Origin: Gracilaria domingensis | Taxonomy: Eukaryota; Rhodophyta; Florideophyceae; Gracilariales; Gracilariaceae | Assembly: GCA_022539475.1 (NCBI GenBank) | Contig: VCMS01000071.1 | Span: 310,001 to 374,000, forward strand | Reading direction: 5' to 3' | Length of the DNA stretch: 64,000 bases | Shown here: one piece after another, positions 42,766 to 53,762 of the stretch | Layout: each line of letters begins with the position of its first letter | Position numbering within the stretch: position 1 is the first letter of the stretch | Made by a program: the position numbers and the translations under genes | Notes under the pieces: generated by a model | Seen by the model: the letters and a program-made list of their open reading frames with translations, nothing else | Told to the model about the DNA's origin: nothing | Databases searched by the model: none

Positions 42766-43205
42766 TAGGGAGAACGACTTTTTTTACTCCCATCAAGGGG
42801 CTCTTCGAGAGGTTTTCCATCGACTTTGCTGTTCCATAAAAGCGTTCCAAGGGCGGAAGGCTCTTTTTGCTCATAGCCGTAGAGCATCTGACCAGGACGT
42901 CAATCGCGTTTGCCAACAAAAACTCCGTGTCGGATCCTGTCACCAAGTTCGTCCCGAAGGATGTCATTAGGCCACTCGGCCCGCCGGCAACATTAATGTG
43001 TGACAATACTAATCCCTCTTTATCGGGTAATGTGGAGGAGTGTGAAGTGCACATGAAACAGATTACAGAACATTACAGGAATGTTCCAGAATGCACTGGA
43101 GGAGTAGCTCGGAGGACCGGTTCCTGTCCGCTCAACCTTAAGGCCGTGCCCGGGAACATTTCTGAAGTCCGAATGGCTCTATCGGCATACGATTGCCAAG
43201 TATAA
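42766..43205 (+). pseudogene. E5 integrase core
   Basis: PIKGLFERFSIDFAVP (42789 on; first Asp) is followed after a shift by LIAVEHLTRTSIAFANKNSV, then KFVPKDVIRPLGPPATLMCD (second Asp) and GNVEECEVHMKQI. At the third catalytic position the motif is TGGVARRTG, where Glu is Ala. The family normally reads NGxVER here. The C-terminal part was not identified. Confidence 0.68.
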
Positions 43206-44983
43206 TCGACTACGTAGTCCAGCCACGAGAGTCGCTCGAAGGGATGCCCAAATTAGGATAAGTGGCCGGCAGAAAGCTTGTCTTGGGTAACGTAAAGCGT
43301 AGAATTTCTTCTGTAACGTAATAAGCAATTCTCATAGAAACGTTCTACGAAAGGAGACAGACAATGCGAGAACAAAGACGGTGGTTAAGTCAGTAGCACT
43401 CTGGGTCCCCCTTTCAGTTGGTTGAGGCATGCAAACGGCTTCTCGCGAAGGTGATGTTCCTAAGAGTGGAAAGATCTCCCGTCATGATGCCTTGAGTAAC
43501 CCAAAGAGTCTCTGGGTCATCCTCTGCTGGCCGAGACCCTGAACTGGCGAACGTCTCTCAGGCACCGAAACCATCAGAGCCATGGCTCCTTTCCAGCTTT
43601 TGCTCTAACGACGTTTCAGAATCAGACAGCGTTCTTGGAATATTCGAATGAGGCTTCGTGGGCGAACCGGCACCCGAAGAGAATGAGATCGAGAAACGTG
43701 GAGTCTCATCATACGACCTCTCGCTTTCGCAAGTTCAACAAGAATCACGAATGCAATGAGACTTCCCTGAGACATGGAATTCGATTCGAGTCCACTTTGA
43801 GCAGCGACCTTTTTGGCTTCGCGCGGCGCGTCCTGGAAGGCTCGGAATGGACACTTGTAACGGACATCAGATGGATGTCATCAATCTATGCGTCGCGTGA
43901 GGCTTGCTTAGTCACAGAAGTATCAAAAGTCGGGCGACGAGCTGGGCTAGATGTAATCAGCGCAAGATTTATACGGAAATCGTCATCGTCGTCGCCGCAA
44001 GGAGCGGACGGAGACGGACGAGAACTAGAGAAGAAGAGTCAAAGAGCTGTGTTCATGGGTTCCGGCGCGAGACGAGGTCCACTGTGATCATTGGTTTTGG
44101 TTGGAGAAGCAGCCGAAAGTGCGAGAGAAGCAGAAAAGGTCGACTAAGATGACGGAGAAAGTGACCGAGGTGCAGACGTGGGGCAAATCTCATCTCCTCC
44201 GCTTGAAGCGACGGGCTTGATGCGTTTCTTAGTTAGCAGAATCAGAGCTCTGAAGGTCGTTGAGAAGGGTCTAAAATGATCGGTGTTTGGCGACGCAGTA
44301 TCAAATTGAAGCTTTGGTTGATTTTACTAGAGTGAAGGAACGCCCTTCTTGGAGGTAGAAGCACGTATACGTCACTCATCTGGGTGACGTATTGCAAGTG
44401 TAGAGGGTGTCGAGCAAACAAAATGATGGAATCGACACTTGATGCTTCTGATAATGAGCACCAAACTTCTTTGGTTACATGATGAACACTATCATCATAA
44501 AGCACACACGCATTCCAACTGATAGACCTTTACGCTCTTTTGGAAAATACAGAGGCACTCTCTACGGAACAGGCAGGCACGGTCACACAGCTTCCCGGAA
44601 TCCCTTCTACAGCAGAGTTGCGCCTAGCTTGAAATGCAAACCCCACTACGCTTAATGTTTGACATTGAACTGACAGTCGCCAATGATAACACAAAAGTTG
44701 ATCTTCCTCCTCAAATTGTCACATTACAACCCATTTTAGAGAAAGGATCAACCTGCTATTTAGCCTCCTTTTCTTTCCAAAACTAGAAAACAACAGAGCT
44801 ATACAAAGACGTAAAGTACAATTTCACGGAGGGAGATCATTTCAAACCCTATAAAATATTCACAAATTCAACATATAAGGAACTTGCAAATCTTCTTCAG
44901 CTAGCACCCAAATCTGATTCGCTTCTCCTTTTTAATAATCTTTGATGTATCGTTCGTATGATACTCTACGATCTCTGGCAAAA
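43206..44983. other. No clear gene
   Basis: A 150-codon plus frame at 43635-44087 is Arg/Ser-rich with no recognisable motif. It may be the eroded 3' end of E5. The word GGACATCAGATGG at 43863 also occurs in the foldback insertion (42660). The remainder is AT-rich without features. Confidence 0.35.
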
Positions 44984-46676
44984 TTAAAACTCGTCTTCGA
45001 GACGTTGATTTTCTTGCTCTTTAAATAACTCCTTCACTAAAAGTCCGTTGAACGGAATAATTTCTCCATCTTCACCGCCGTCATTTACTTGTGCCTTCAT
45101 GGTTCTATTCAAGCGTCTCACTTCTTTATCCAATTCGGTCCCATGCGTCGACTTAAGACCATTCCGATCTTAAGAAACAGTTCCTGGAAGTGCTTCCGAA
45201 CCTTCATATGCATTAATCCAAAACTCTATAAGCTTATAACGCGTTTAGCATAAGCGCTTAATATCGGTGATGGAAGCTGTGGAAGATTTTGAAACCTTGT
45301 GTTTTTGATACTTGGTATATATATTCCAAACTGTGCACGACACTTGCGTCGAACCGCTTTCCACGCTGCAATCCACGCGGGATCAAGCTCTTCTTCCTTA
45401 TTGAAACTTCCCGTGAATAGCAAGTGCTGTGCAGCTTTGCGAAGTACAGAATCCTGCTCACTCCTTTCCTCTTCCAATGAGTCTCAGTTTGCTCTTGTTT
45501 TTCTACACTGAGAGCGGTCGTTGATCACCTGGAGCACAGAAAGTTTGGGAATATGTGCTCAAAACGAACGAGCCTGTGGTGCAAACGAAAACCGTTTGAG
45601 CTAGATTCCAATTCTATGCCCGAAATGCGAGTTACACATCTTTCTATGCTTACCATCTCGTTTTGCATTGACTCAAGTGCCCTACCAATTGCTGAAGAAA
45701 GAACAGACTACGCTCTTGGTCCGGACCCGATTTTTGAACCATTTTTCGGTACTCTTGATTTCAAGAATTTCTCAATGACAGAGTGAGAAGCAACATCATT
45801 GTGCTCGAACTGAGATGCCTCTAGTATCAACTTGCTGGGATTCGAAGAGCTCCTTTTCACTTTCTCGTATATATCTTCACCAAGGAGAGGATCCAGAGCT
45901 TCAATAGACACTCTGAGCTTCACTGAACATCTTTGTAGAATAGAAAGAAGTAAAAGTATTAGTATATCATTCGAGGAATGTGAAAAGAGATTCAATCTGA
46001 AGGTAAAAGAATAGACTCACCTCTGCAACTTTGCACTTACGTTCGTGAAAAGTGGTGTGTTAGAACTTTGTCAGTAACTGGTACAGATAACGGAAAATTC
46101 AAGAAGTCTTGAAATAAGAAACCCACCTTTGAGGTATCAAGAATACTCCCATTGCTTGCGAGTATCTGCATCCTACAGCCGGGACGGTCTCTAATTTGAC
46201 GTAATACATCCAACATCGCTTCGTGCCTGTTTTCGATGATCGCATTTTCAAAATCTTTTTCCGATTGTATTTCACTCTTGCTAACTTCTCAGTGCATTTT
46301 TATATCTGCAGCAAAAGAGAAAAACTGTGATCTAAGTTCTTCCAGCAGTTCGTTCCCTTTCTTATGTTCATTAATCCGCTACTTGATATGAGTGATGAGT
46401 GTGTCGTTCGCGGTTGTGCCTCTTTCTCTTGGAGGTTTGCTGATGATTCCTACGTTTGCTCGCGCGGTCATACACTCACCTACTGAGCCTTTTACTCCGG
46501 CTGCACGACTGCCATTTTTTCCAGTTCCCGTCCCGCTCACTGCACGTCCATTACTTGATCCCCTGACTCCCGCTGACCGATGGCTACTTGATCCGGTTCG
46601 TGCTTCACCAGCAACGCGGCCGTCACCTGATTCTATGACTCTTGCTGTACGACGGTTACTTCTTCCACCTTCCACT
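44984..46676 (-). pseudogene. Intron-bearing candidate gene of unknown function
   Basis: Coding-like blocks alternate with intron-like signals on the minus strand. RINEHKKGNELLEELRSQFF and IIENRHEAMLDVLRQIRDRP (46375-46130) end at a donor AAG|GTGGGT. Then comes GTGAGT (46017), a TACTAAT branch site (45964-45958) and acceptor TTCTACAAAG (about 45931). RCSVKLRVSIEALDPLLGED runs on to a donor GTAAGC (about 45650) and acceptor CACCACAG. DSVLRKAAQHLLFTGSFNKE and DPAWIAAWKAVRRKCRAQFG occupy 45477-45226. The last block is TELDKEVRRLNRTMKAQVND to LEDEF and TAA (44984-44986). A TAG, a TGA and another TAG interrupt the blocks, which points to a pseudogene unless they fall in further introns. No domain is recognised. 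Confidence 0.4.
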
Positions 46677-46720
46677 CTCGCTACTACACTGCCTCAATCC
46701 GAATCATTGACTCCATCAGA
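46460..46720. repeat. Degenerate minisatellite-like repeat
   Basis: Units of about 33-39 bp with the shared words ACTTGATCC, TGACTC and GCTG recur roughly seven times, strongly diverged. On the minus strand it falls in the N-terminal Gly/Arg/Ser-rich part of the candidate gene ending at 44984. Confidence 0.3.
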
Positions 46721-47181
46721 GACAGCGCCATTTGGTCCGAGTTCGATATCATCACCTGTAGCAACTCTGCGTTGAGGCATTTCAGACAGGCACTTACTAG
46801 AGAAAGTACATTCAACGACGTGCTCGCGGAGAAAGTATAAGAGCAAGTACTTGCAGTTCAAGTAGATTAGCCTTGCAGAAGAAAGCGCGGGAGCAAACCT
46901 CTCATGAAGAGAGCACCATTCTCACTGCAACCTTTCGGTTGAACGGACTTTCGGTGACTGGTCTCTCAAATTTCCCCAAAGTGTTCAACCGCGTCGGTTC
47001 GGCTTTTTCGGTGTGTGTAGTCAAAATGAAACTTGTTTCAGCATGTCCCATTCCTAATTGAGTTAAGCAAATTGATATTAGCAAAGTAGCAACGTCCTCC
47101 ATTCTGGTTTACTCCTCTTTCTCACCGCCGTCTTATCAATATTAGCTCTCAAGCGAGTGGGCCTTCGGGGTTTAGTCACAA

Positions 47182-50100
47182 GTGTTCAGCCTTTCGCAGG
47201 ACTTCGCTAGTAAGTTGCAATGCGAAAATCACATCTCTCGTACTTATCATGGAATAGTTCCCAAATACGACGGAAGAAGCGAGGAAGAAACCTCTACAGC
47301 TGTCGCCGATCGTACGCTTCCCTTCCTCTCAATGCCTTTCGTAGAACAGCATGACAAAAATTCTGCTTTGCTTCGACGGGATGAACCATCTGAAATTCAA
47401 GGAGGTGGCCCTCTCCTCGCTTCCAACTCTTGTGACAATCCGTCTTCTGATGTAGATAAGTACAAATTCGGAATCCAATGCAGTCAAATCATGTCACTGA
47501 AAGAGAAACAGTTTCCGTCGTTCCAACCAAATAGTTACCAGTAGATCATGGCGACTCGGCAGTCCAGGCATGGATCTTTTTAAAATCTCGGCGATATACG
47601 TCAATCCTCATCTTCTCAGATATCAATAGCCCATACCCAGATTTGGAAGAGTTAAATGAAGCTGTCAGAGCAGCCCTTGAGTATTTTTCAGAGAGTATTT
47701 TGACATTAACCCAGTCGAAGAAGTTGTACGATCTGCTCTCCGTACTTGAGAGCTCACTCCCCGCTTGATTCCTGTATCTCACCAAGCAATTCAAAAGCAG
47801 TGAGGCGTTTTCATCGTACTTACTGAGAGAAAGGAAGCACAGAATACGGTCAGAACTATAGAGAAAAGCTATCATAAAGACTGGCATTGGCACGAACTCT
47901 TATGGACTGTTCCGAAATGTTTTAAAACTTATGATCCAGATCTTACATGACAATAGCGGTGTTGAATCTATAATCCCGTACAGTGAACGAAGGAAGGAGG
48001 AACGAACCGTGTATTCAGCTCCATGGAATAGCAATGCAATGCGAGAGTACCAAGAGATTGTTAATGAAGAGTATGATCTCATAGTGCTTATGGACTTGTA
48101 CTGTGACTGGACAATACTTAGTTCTTCTGGATCTCAGAGCGGAAATATGGTAAGAGTACGATTCGAGAACAAATCCGGGGCTTTTCGAGCATAGCTTGAA
48201 GTGGGTATTGTGGCTGTAATGCTGGGAGAAGCGAAGGGGTTTTCTTCTTAGAGGTATCGTCGAGAAAAACATAAGCTGTAGCATAGATTCAAGTTCCTAG
48301 TCCTCAAAGACATTACAAAAGTTTTTCTTAAGGGTGTAAGCATCGAAGCGAAAACGATTTACCCTCGCCTGGGAATTCAAGAAGCGGACAAAGCTCAAAA
48401 AGACCGTCCTGCGGTCTCAAAGCACACGATAGCTTCTTCGACTGTTCTCATTATATGATGCCCTATATACTTAAAGAGTCCTGCAACTCCGATATCGATC
48501 ATCTCAGGAAACGGAGAAGAAATAAGACAAACGACTCTTATCCTGCTTCTCCAAGATCTCTTGGCACTGCACATTCTTTCCAGAGTAATAGAAAAAATGA
48601 AGAGCATGAAGAGCCAAAAGAAAGCCTACTTAAAATACAAACTGGTTCTCGTTCCTTCTCTGCTCGTGATGTGTATCAAACCGTCACAGCTCAAATACGC
48701 GTGGCCCGGGAAAGAATTACAAAGCGAGAGAACAATATTCAGTGACCAGTCTCACGGAACGAACTATTACAGGCTGACATAGAATAACTGGACTCAGTGA
48801 GCGCGATGCAATACCCGACACTTTTTTCCACGTTCGCTGGGTCAGTATCGCTCCCGTACCGACTATATTCTTCGAAAGGATTCGATATCCTTCATGTTTT
48901 TGAGCTTGGCATAATAAGACAACTCACGGATGATGCCTTCTACATATTTGAGAAAGCAGTAGAGTACAGCGGTGTGTCGAAAGGTTCGGCGACGGACATG
49001 GCGAATCAACGAATCCTAGATCTTCCTTCTGCTTGCAGGTTGCGAAGGTTTGCAGCGTTTGGAAAAATAAGAAAGAGAAGCATGCCGGTGTTACCGGGAA
49101 AATGAAGAGGAATCTAAACCCATATCTGTGGTATGCAATCATGGGAATCTCGCCTAGTACCATTCCAGAGAGCGACCGGTTCCTCCAGCTCCTGCTACAG
49201 ATTGATATCCTACAACGGCGCCTTTTTGAAATAAACCCCTCCTGATTCTGCCCTCCGAGCAACCCAAGACATACAGGAAATCGGCCAATTGGGATTTGAG
49301 GTAGGAAAAGGAATTTCTAGTCTTCTTCACTAGAGAAACAACACAAAGATGCATAGGAAAATGTTTCATATATCTAATCACCCCTTTGAATTCGGATGTA
49401 TTAGGAAGGGATCGACGGATACCAACGAAACAATGCACAAAGAGGCAAAAGAAACATACTTTTGCTCCAATGGTCATCTTCAAAACCTTGCGCCACAGAA
49501 AGTGAGAGCTTAACAAGAGCATAGATCACCAAGATTTCCTCCTTCATTGATCACTCGTAATCTTAACGAGTTCCGCGGGGTTGTTGGCGATGTTCCGAAT
49601 CTCAACCATGTACAAGCACCCTCCAATTGTCCCGATGTGTGACTGAAGCATGCCGAAGGGGTCATTCTCAATTCTTTCTCAATCTATTGACCACGCCAAG
49701 TACGCCATAAGAACAGCAGTTTTGCAATTAACTAACCGAGCAATGTGGGAAGAAGTGAAGAGTGTGAGGTTTCTTTCGCAGTTTGATGGTGTGACCATAA
49801 TATGTAAGATACAGTTTATGCTGGTGAAACTGTGCTCAGAGCACAAGAACGCTACGATGGATTGGCATACAATGAACGTTCACGGCCATCTTTTGGGATG
49901 ATTGAGGTCACATTCTGTACTCGGTTGAACCCAAGTTTTCGCTCGTGCGGAAGCTGAGGCTCGTCTCAGGAGAGAAAGAGAATTCTCTTCTTGTTGATCG
50001 GTTTGGTCATAAACGGTTTGTCGACGAACTGCAGAACGACCACATTGCATTTGGAGTAGTACCTTGCTGTTCATTTCTTGCAAGAACCATACTACTCCCT

Positions 50101-50238
50101 GACCCCTACGTAATTTTCAAGCACTTCGGACGGAAAATGAGGATGAGCCCTATTCCTGATATGCCATTTGTACGCAAAAAGTTAGCATTCTTTGAAATAA
50201 CGCGGGATAAAAATACGTCTTTGGATGAGCAACGTTGA
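47182..50238 (+). pseudogene. DNA transposon D2, related to D1
   Basis: Blocks on the plus strand mirror D1: FLYLTKQFKSSEAFSSY (about 47770), WNSNAMREYQEIVNEEYDLI then VLMDLYCDWTILSSSGSQSG (48025-48145), and FDILHVFELGIIRQL then DMANQRILDLPSACRLRRF (48880-49050). D1 has IRYLIQQFPINSKFASY, NSDPMIEYTKLVGEKVAVFI then DLYCDG, and FDSLHVLDLGIYYLL then LANQRVVDIAITCRVL. Downstream frames to 50238 (MWEEVKSVRFLSQFDGVTII; LVDRFGHKRFVDELQNDHIA) complete a protein of roughly 900 residues. Stops and shifts occur throughout. The shared motifs with Asp at fixed places suggest a DDE transposase, but the superfamily is not certain. Confidence 0.55.
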
Positions 50239-52348
50239 GCGACAGCGGCAATTTTTTCCGTATGGTTGCTCATGTGATTTTGGTTCAGAAGGTAGGTGCG
50301 CGGTGTATTTTGGATAGGAGCGGAAGGTTGGGAAGATTGTTGTTGTGGAATTTTCAGTTCTTGAATAGGGAAAGAGTAACTTCACGCTTAGTCTGAGAAA
50401 CATCTTTATTAGACACTGCAGCACCAAAACCGTCAGGAGCACCTGAAGTAGACAGATCATCTGCTTCTCTTTTAGTCTGTGAAAAAAGGTTACGACTCGG
50501 ATTTCGAACTGCGTCAGCGTCAAGATCGTAGTTCTTTGTTCGACTGTGTTCCGCATTAATATTCGCTGGCAGAGAAGCTCTAACTTTTTCAGATCTTCAT
50601 CACGATCCGCACAATGCCGAACCGTTGTGGATGCCTCTTTTGGAACTAAGAATCATTCTTTAGCTCATTGTAGGACTCTTTCTGAAAGCAATAGTACTTC
50701 AATGACCAAAACGTTTCCCCAAAGAGTATCTTATTGACCACCGCACGAACCACCATAAAAGCACTCGACATATATGTTGAGGGGACCGGCACAGTACAAA
50801 ACCGCGTTCGATAGCTGCTTCCTAAGCTGACTTGTAGTCGAAAGCACGGTACGCGCAGGCTTACGACAGAGATCACACCTGCGTACACTCTTAAAAATTA
50901 CCAGCCATTCGGAAAGAGACAAATCCGGGAGAACCATCTTAACCGTGGTATTGCGGAACTTAACGATTAAACCTTTTCCTCGTCTAGGTTTTCAACGATT
51001 CAAAAAGAGCTTCGGTAGGATAAAATATGTTGTTGTACGTCGGCTGGGACACGTCGGCTAGAGATAAGAAAAAAGCCTACCCATTCGGCCGGTCGCTAGG
51101 CTTATGAACTTAGTACAAATTATTTCGAAGTGCTTTGGATGACGTGGCTAGGTCAATCTGTCCGTCAGTTTGGTGTAGCTTGAACAAAGCGAAAGATAGA
51201 GAGATTACAGCACGATTTTGTACAATGAGTGGTTCTTCCTGGGCTGCGGCTCCTTCTCTGACATCATCTTTCTGGTAAAACCTCGTAGTCATGAACAGAG
51301 AGAGAGATCAGAGCACGTTACACTGGCACAGATCCGTGGAAAGCCAGCGGAGAGGGGTAGCATGCGTAAAAGATGGAAAGCGCATCGACAGAGGAGCGTG
51401 GACTTTGTGCGAGCTGAAAGCTTTTTGCGCAGCAGGGCCGGGCAGGAAAGACTGTGATAGGCCTCGTGTTTCGGGGACATTGGAATCAAGGAAGCACGTG
51501 TCACTGGCGGTGGCGGTTGTGGTCTTCTTGAAAGGACATGGGATGGTCCATGTTGAGCGCAAGGCGACAGATTTGCAATCGTTGTTGTGAGTTAGGACCA
51601 TATCCCGTCGAATGGGACATGATCAAAACGCCGGGATGCAGTGTAGAATGAATTTTGGGAGTACCGAAATCGGGTTCTAATGGGCGACAGAAGGTTTGGT
51701 TCGTGCCGCGCTGGGCGAGGCACGAACGAAATTTCTCCAGACGCTACGGCGGGAGCTGAGAGAGGAGGTACGATTTGACTAGTGTGCGGCGTACATAAAT
51801 GCGTTTCGAATTGCTGATTGACCCTTCTTGCACGTTTTACAGTTGAAAAGTGGCACACCGTGTAACTCCTTTTGTTCTGCGTTGAGGTAACTGGGAACGT
51901 TCCGACGGAGCTGGGAGCGCTTATGCTTAATACTGGAGGATTTATTTCCCCAATCAACGTGCACAGGTGGTTTGTCATGATGAACGGCACCCAAATTTCT
52001 GCTTAATTTTTGGATCCAGTTTGTAGATACCTCTACAGGTGGATGTGGAAATTGACTTATAGACACGAGCGGATGCTGCGATATGTAGCCGAGATGTAGA
52101 GTATGTTTTCAATGAATGCCCTCCGTAATTGTTCACTGGCACCTTGACAATGAGTGATACACGTGTTGAACCTCCATAGGTGCACACCATAAATGTAGGT
52201 AGTGTTATATTAGTTCACGGAAGATTTATAAATAGGTTTGGGCTTTTTGGCTCTGAAGGTAACCAACTAAACTCATCTGAGTCCTGATCAAACTCTCGAA
52301 ACCGTGTTATATTTATTATTACCAAAACAAGTTTACTACTTTTTTCAC
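50239..52348. other. No assigned gene
   Basis: Several 60-130 codon frames overlap on both strands (for example 51291-51590 plus, 51308-51601 minus, 51592-51990 minus, 51779-52066 minus). Their composition is partly protein-like (NCKTCKKGQ on the minus strand near 51830), but I could not place them in a family. Confidence 0.35.
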
Positions 52349-52923
52349 ATGGTACGAGAGCATCCAGATATAACGTTGTTAAAGAAGACGGTTCATAGGT
52401 AACGAGATGATTTTGATGCGCTTCATGCGCTGGTGCACGACAAACTCTGGCAGCCTGTAAATGTGCGCAATGAATTTGAGAATCATATGAGAGTGCCGAG
52501 ACGTCGTCGGCTGACTACGGAAGAGATGTTTTTTATGTTTTTGGACATACTAGAAGGATCAAACGAAGGAGGATGTGGCATAGAGAGAGTGTCGCACTCT
52601 TATAGCGTCTCACCCGGAACAGTGTCCAATTATTTTAAACATGTCCTGTACGAATATTTAAAACGTTAGACGAACTACCGCTTAAGCTCATTCGTTGGCC
52701 TGATGCGGACAGCCGGCAGGGAATAGAAGGTTTGATAATCGGTTTTCCAAAGTGTATATTTTTCTTGTATGGTAGCAAGAACAGGAGGTGGAGACCGAAG
52801 GATAATAATGAACAGGAGCGTGCGTACGACGGGTATAAGAAGGCACACACCTTTTCTATCGTTTTGATCTGCGATCTTTATGGTCGGTTTATCCGCATAA
52901 AGATCTCCGCCAAAAGCGCCTAG
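52349..52923 (+). pseudogene. PIF/Harbinger transposase, interrupted by E3
   Basis: From ATG 52349 the frame reads through a TAA (52400-52402) to RLTTEEMFFMFLDILEGSNE, then VSHSYSVSPGTVSNYFKHVL (helix-turn-helix of the DDE_Tnp_4 family). A one-base shift at about 52665 leads to LPLKLIRWPDADSRQGIEGL, then IGFPKCIFFLYGSKNRRW, then GYKKAHTFSIVLICDLYGRF. Harbinger transposases have a catalytic Asp in a DGT motif at this spot; here it is YGS. The gene stops at 52923 exactly where the LTR of E3 begins, so its distal half was displaced. Bases 52919-52923 (CCTAG) would be the target duplication of E3. Confidence 0.75.
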
Positions 52924-53663
52924 TGTAGTGCAACGCTCATCTATGAGTATTCTGACTGGACTTAGTCATATTTCCCGTTTACGGGTTTGCCTGGTACACA
53001 CCACTATATGACTAGTAGTTACTAGTGGTTGCCATTGGGATGGTTCGGACACGTGGGACACGGTGGAGCTGATCGGAGGTTGGCCACTACACGTGGGCGG
53101 TTGCCACAATTAGTGGGAAGTTTAGTTAATATTATTTATTAATTTTAGTGAGGACACTACTTAGTGCGACGGCGTCGCCGCCGTCGCACCAGTAAAGTGC
53201 CCCAACCAGGGTGATCCTACCTCAAGGATCTTGGCTCTAGCCACTCTCGCCTCCGGCGGTGCACAACTCCTTATCGGAGGGACTCTCCGTTGTAACGGTG
53301 CGGCTATCCACCCTGCGTCTCCACAGAACCCAACTTTGGGAGTGTTATAACCATCTGTTGTCGTGTTCGACCCTGTATAGGGAATACCCCGGCGATACGC
53401 CGTACCTCTCTTTTTCCCTCTCTCCCTCCTATCTTTCCCTTTCCCCACTCCGTGGTTTCGCCCCTCTTCGAGGCTACTACACTCGCGTGCGAGTCACCCT
53501 TCTCTGCGCAACTCTCAACGCCCCGTCGTGACGGTTTGGCCCCGGTCTTACACCCGGCTAGTTGCGCCATTCCAGAGAGGCTCTGTTCTCTGGGTTGCCC
53601 TCAGTAGAGGAAGATCCCGAACGTCTTCGTGGTGTCTTTTCCCCGCTCACGGGTTGCACTACA
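52924..53663 (+). repeat. E3 5' LTR (740 bp)
   Basis: TGTAGTGCAACGC to GGGTTGCACTACA, a perfect TGTAG/CTACA pair. The primer-binding site follows after 3 bp. Shared blocks with E1 are TTGGCTCTAGC and GCTATCCACC, and with E2 CCCGTCGTGACGGTTTGG. Confidence 0.9.
53164..53189 (+). promoter_or_regulatory. E3 LTR hairpin
   Basis: GTGCGACGGCG (53164-53174), loop TCGC, CGCCGTCGCAC (53179-53189): an 11-bp perfect GC-rich stem shortly after an AT-rich TATA-like stretch (53130-53150). The position corresponds to the hairpin of E1 although the sequence differs. Confidence 0.6.
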
Positions 53664-53666
53664 AAG

Positions 53667-53680
53667 TGGTCTCCCGACCT
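53667..53680 (+). promoter_or_regulatory. E3 primer-binding site
   Basis: TGGTCTCCCGACCT, 3 bp after the LTR. It complements a tRNA 3' end of the form ...GGTCGGGAGACCA. The tRNA is not identified. Confidence 0.78.
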
Positions 53681-53762
53681 AGAAAGTTGACCCACTCTTG
53701 TGTACCCTCTTTGAGGTTCGTTTTCTCTCGGAAGTTCCCGTGTAACGGTTGGTTGGATACCG

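Larger units (their letters stand above)
40345..43205 (+). mobile_element. Ty3/gypsy-like remnant E5, deleted for RT
   Basis: Pieces of gag, protease and integrase follow in order over 2.9 kb with many breaks. No RT or RNase H is found between protease (to 42018) and the integrase zinc domain (about 42214), a gap of under 250 bp, so pol has an internal deletion. The lineage differs from E1-E3, as shown by the integrase motifs (FHDKIGNWN and LFERFSIDF). Confidence 0.65.

Noticed and set aside
46392-46775. 127-codon plus-strand frame rich in Pro, Leu and Ser
   Set aside because: It is the complement of the minisatellite-like region, and the opposite strand leads into the exon-like blocks.
51308-52190. 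piggyBac-like transposase on the minus strand
   Set aside because: Peptides such as NCKTCKKGQ and DCKSVALRST recall the zinc and core parts of that family, but their order is reversed and no catalytic Asp pattern was found.
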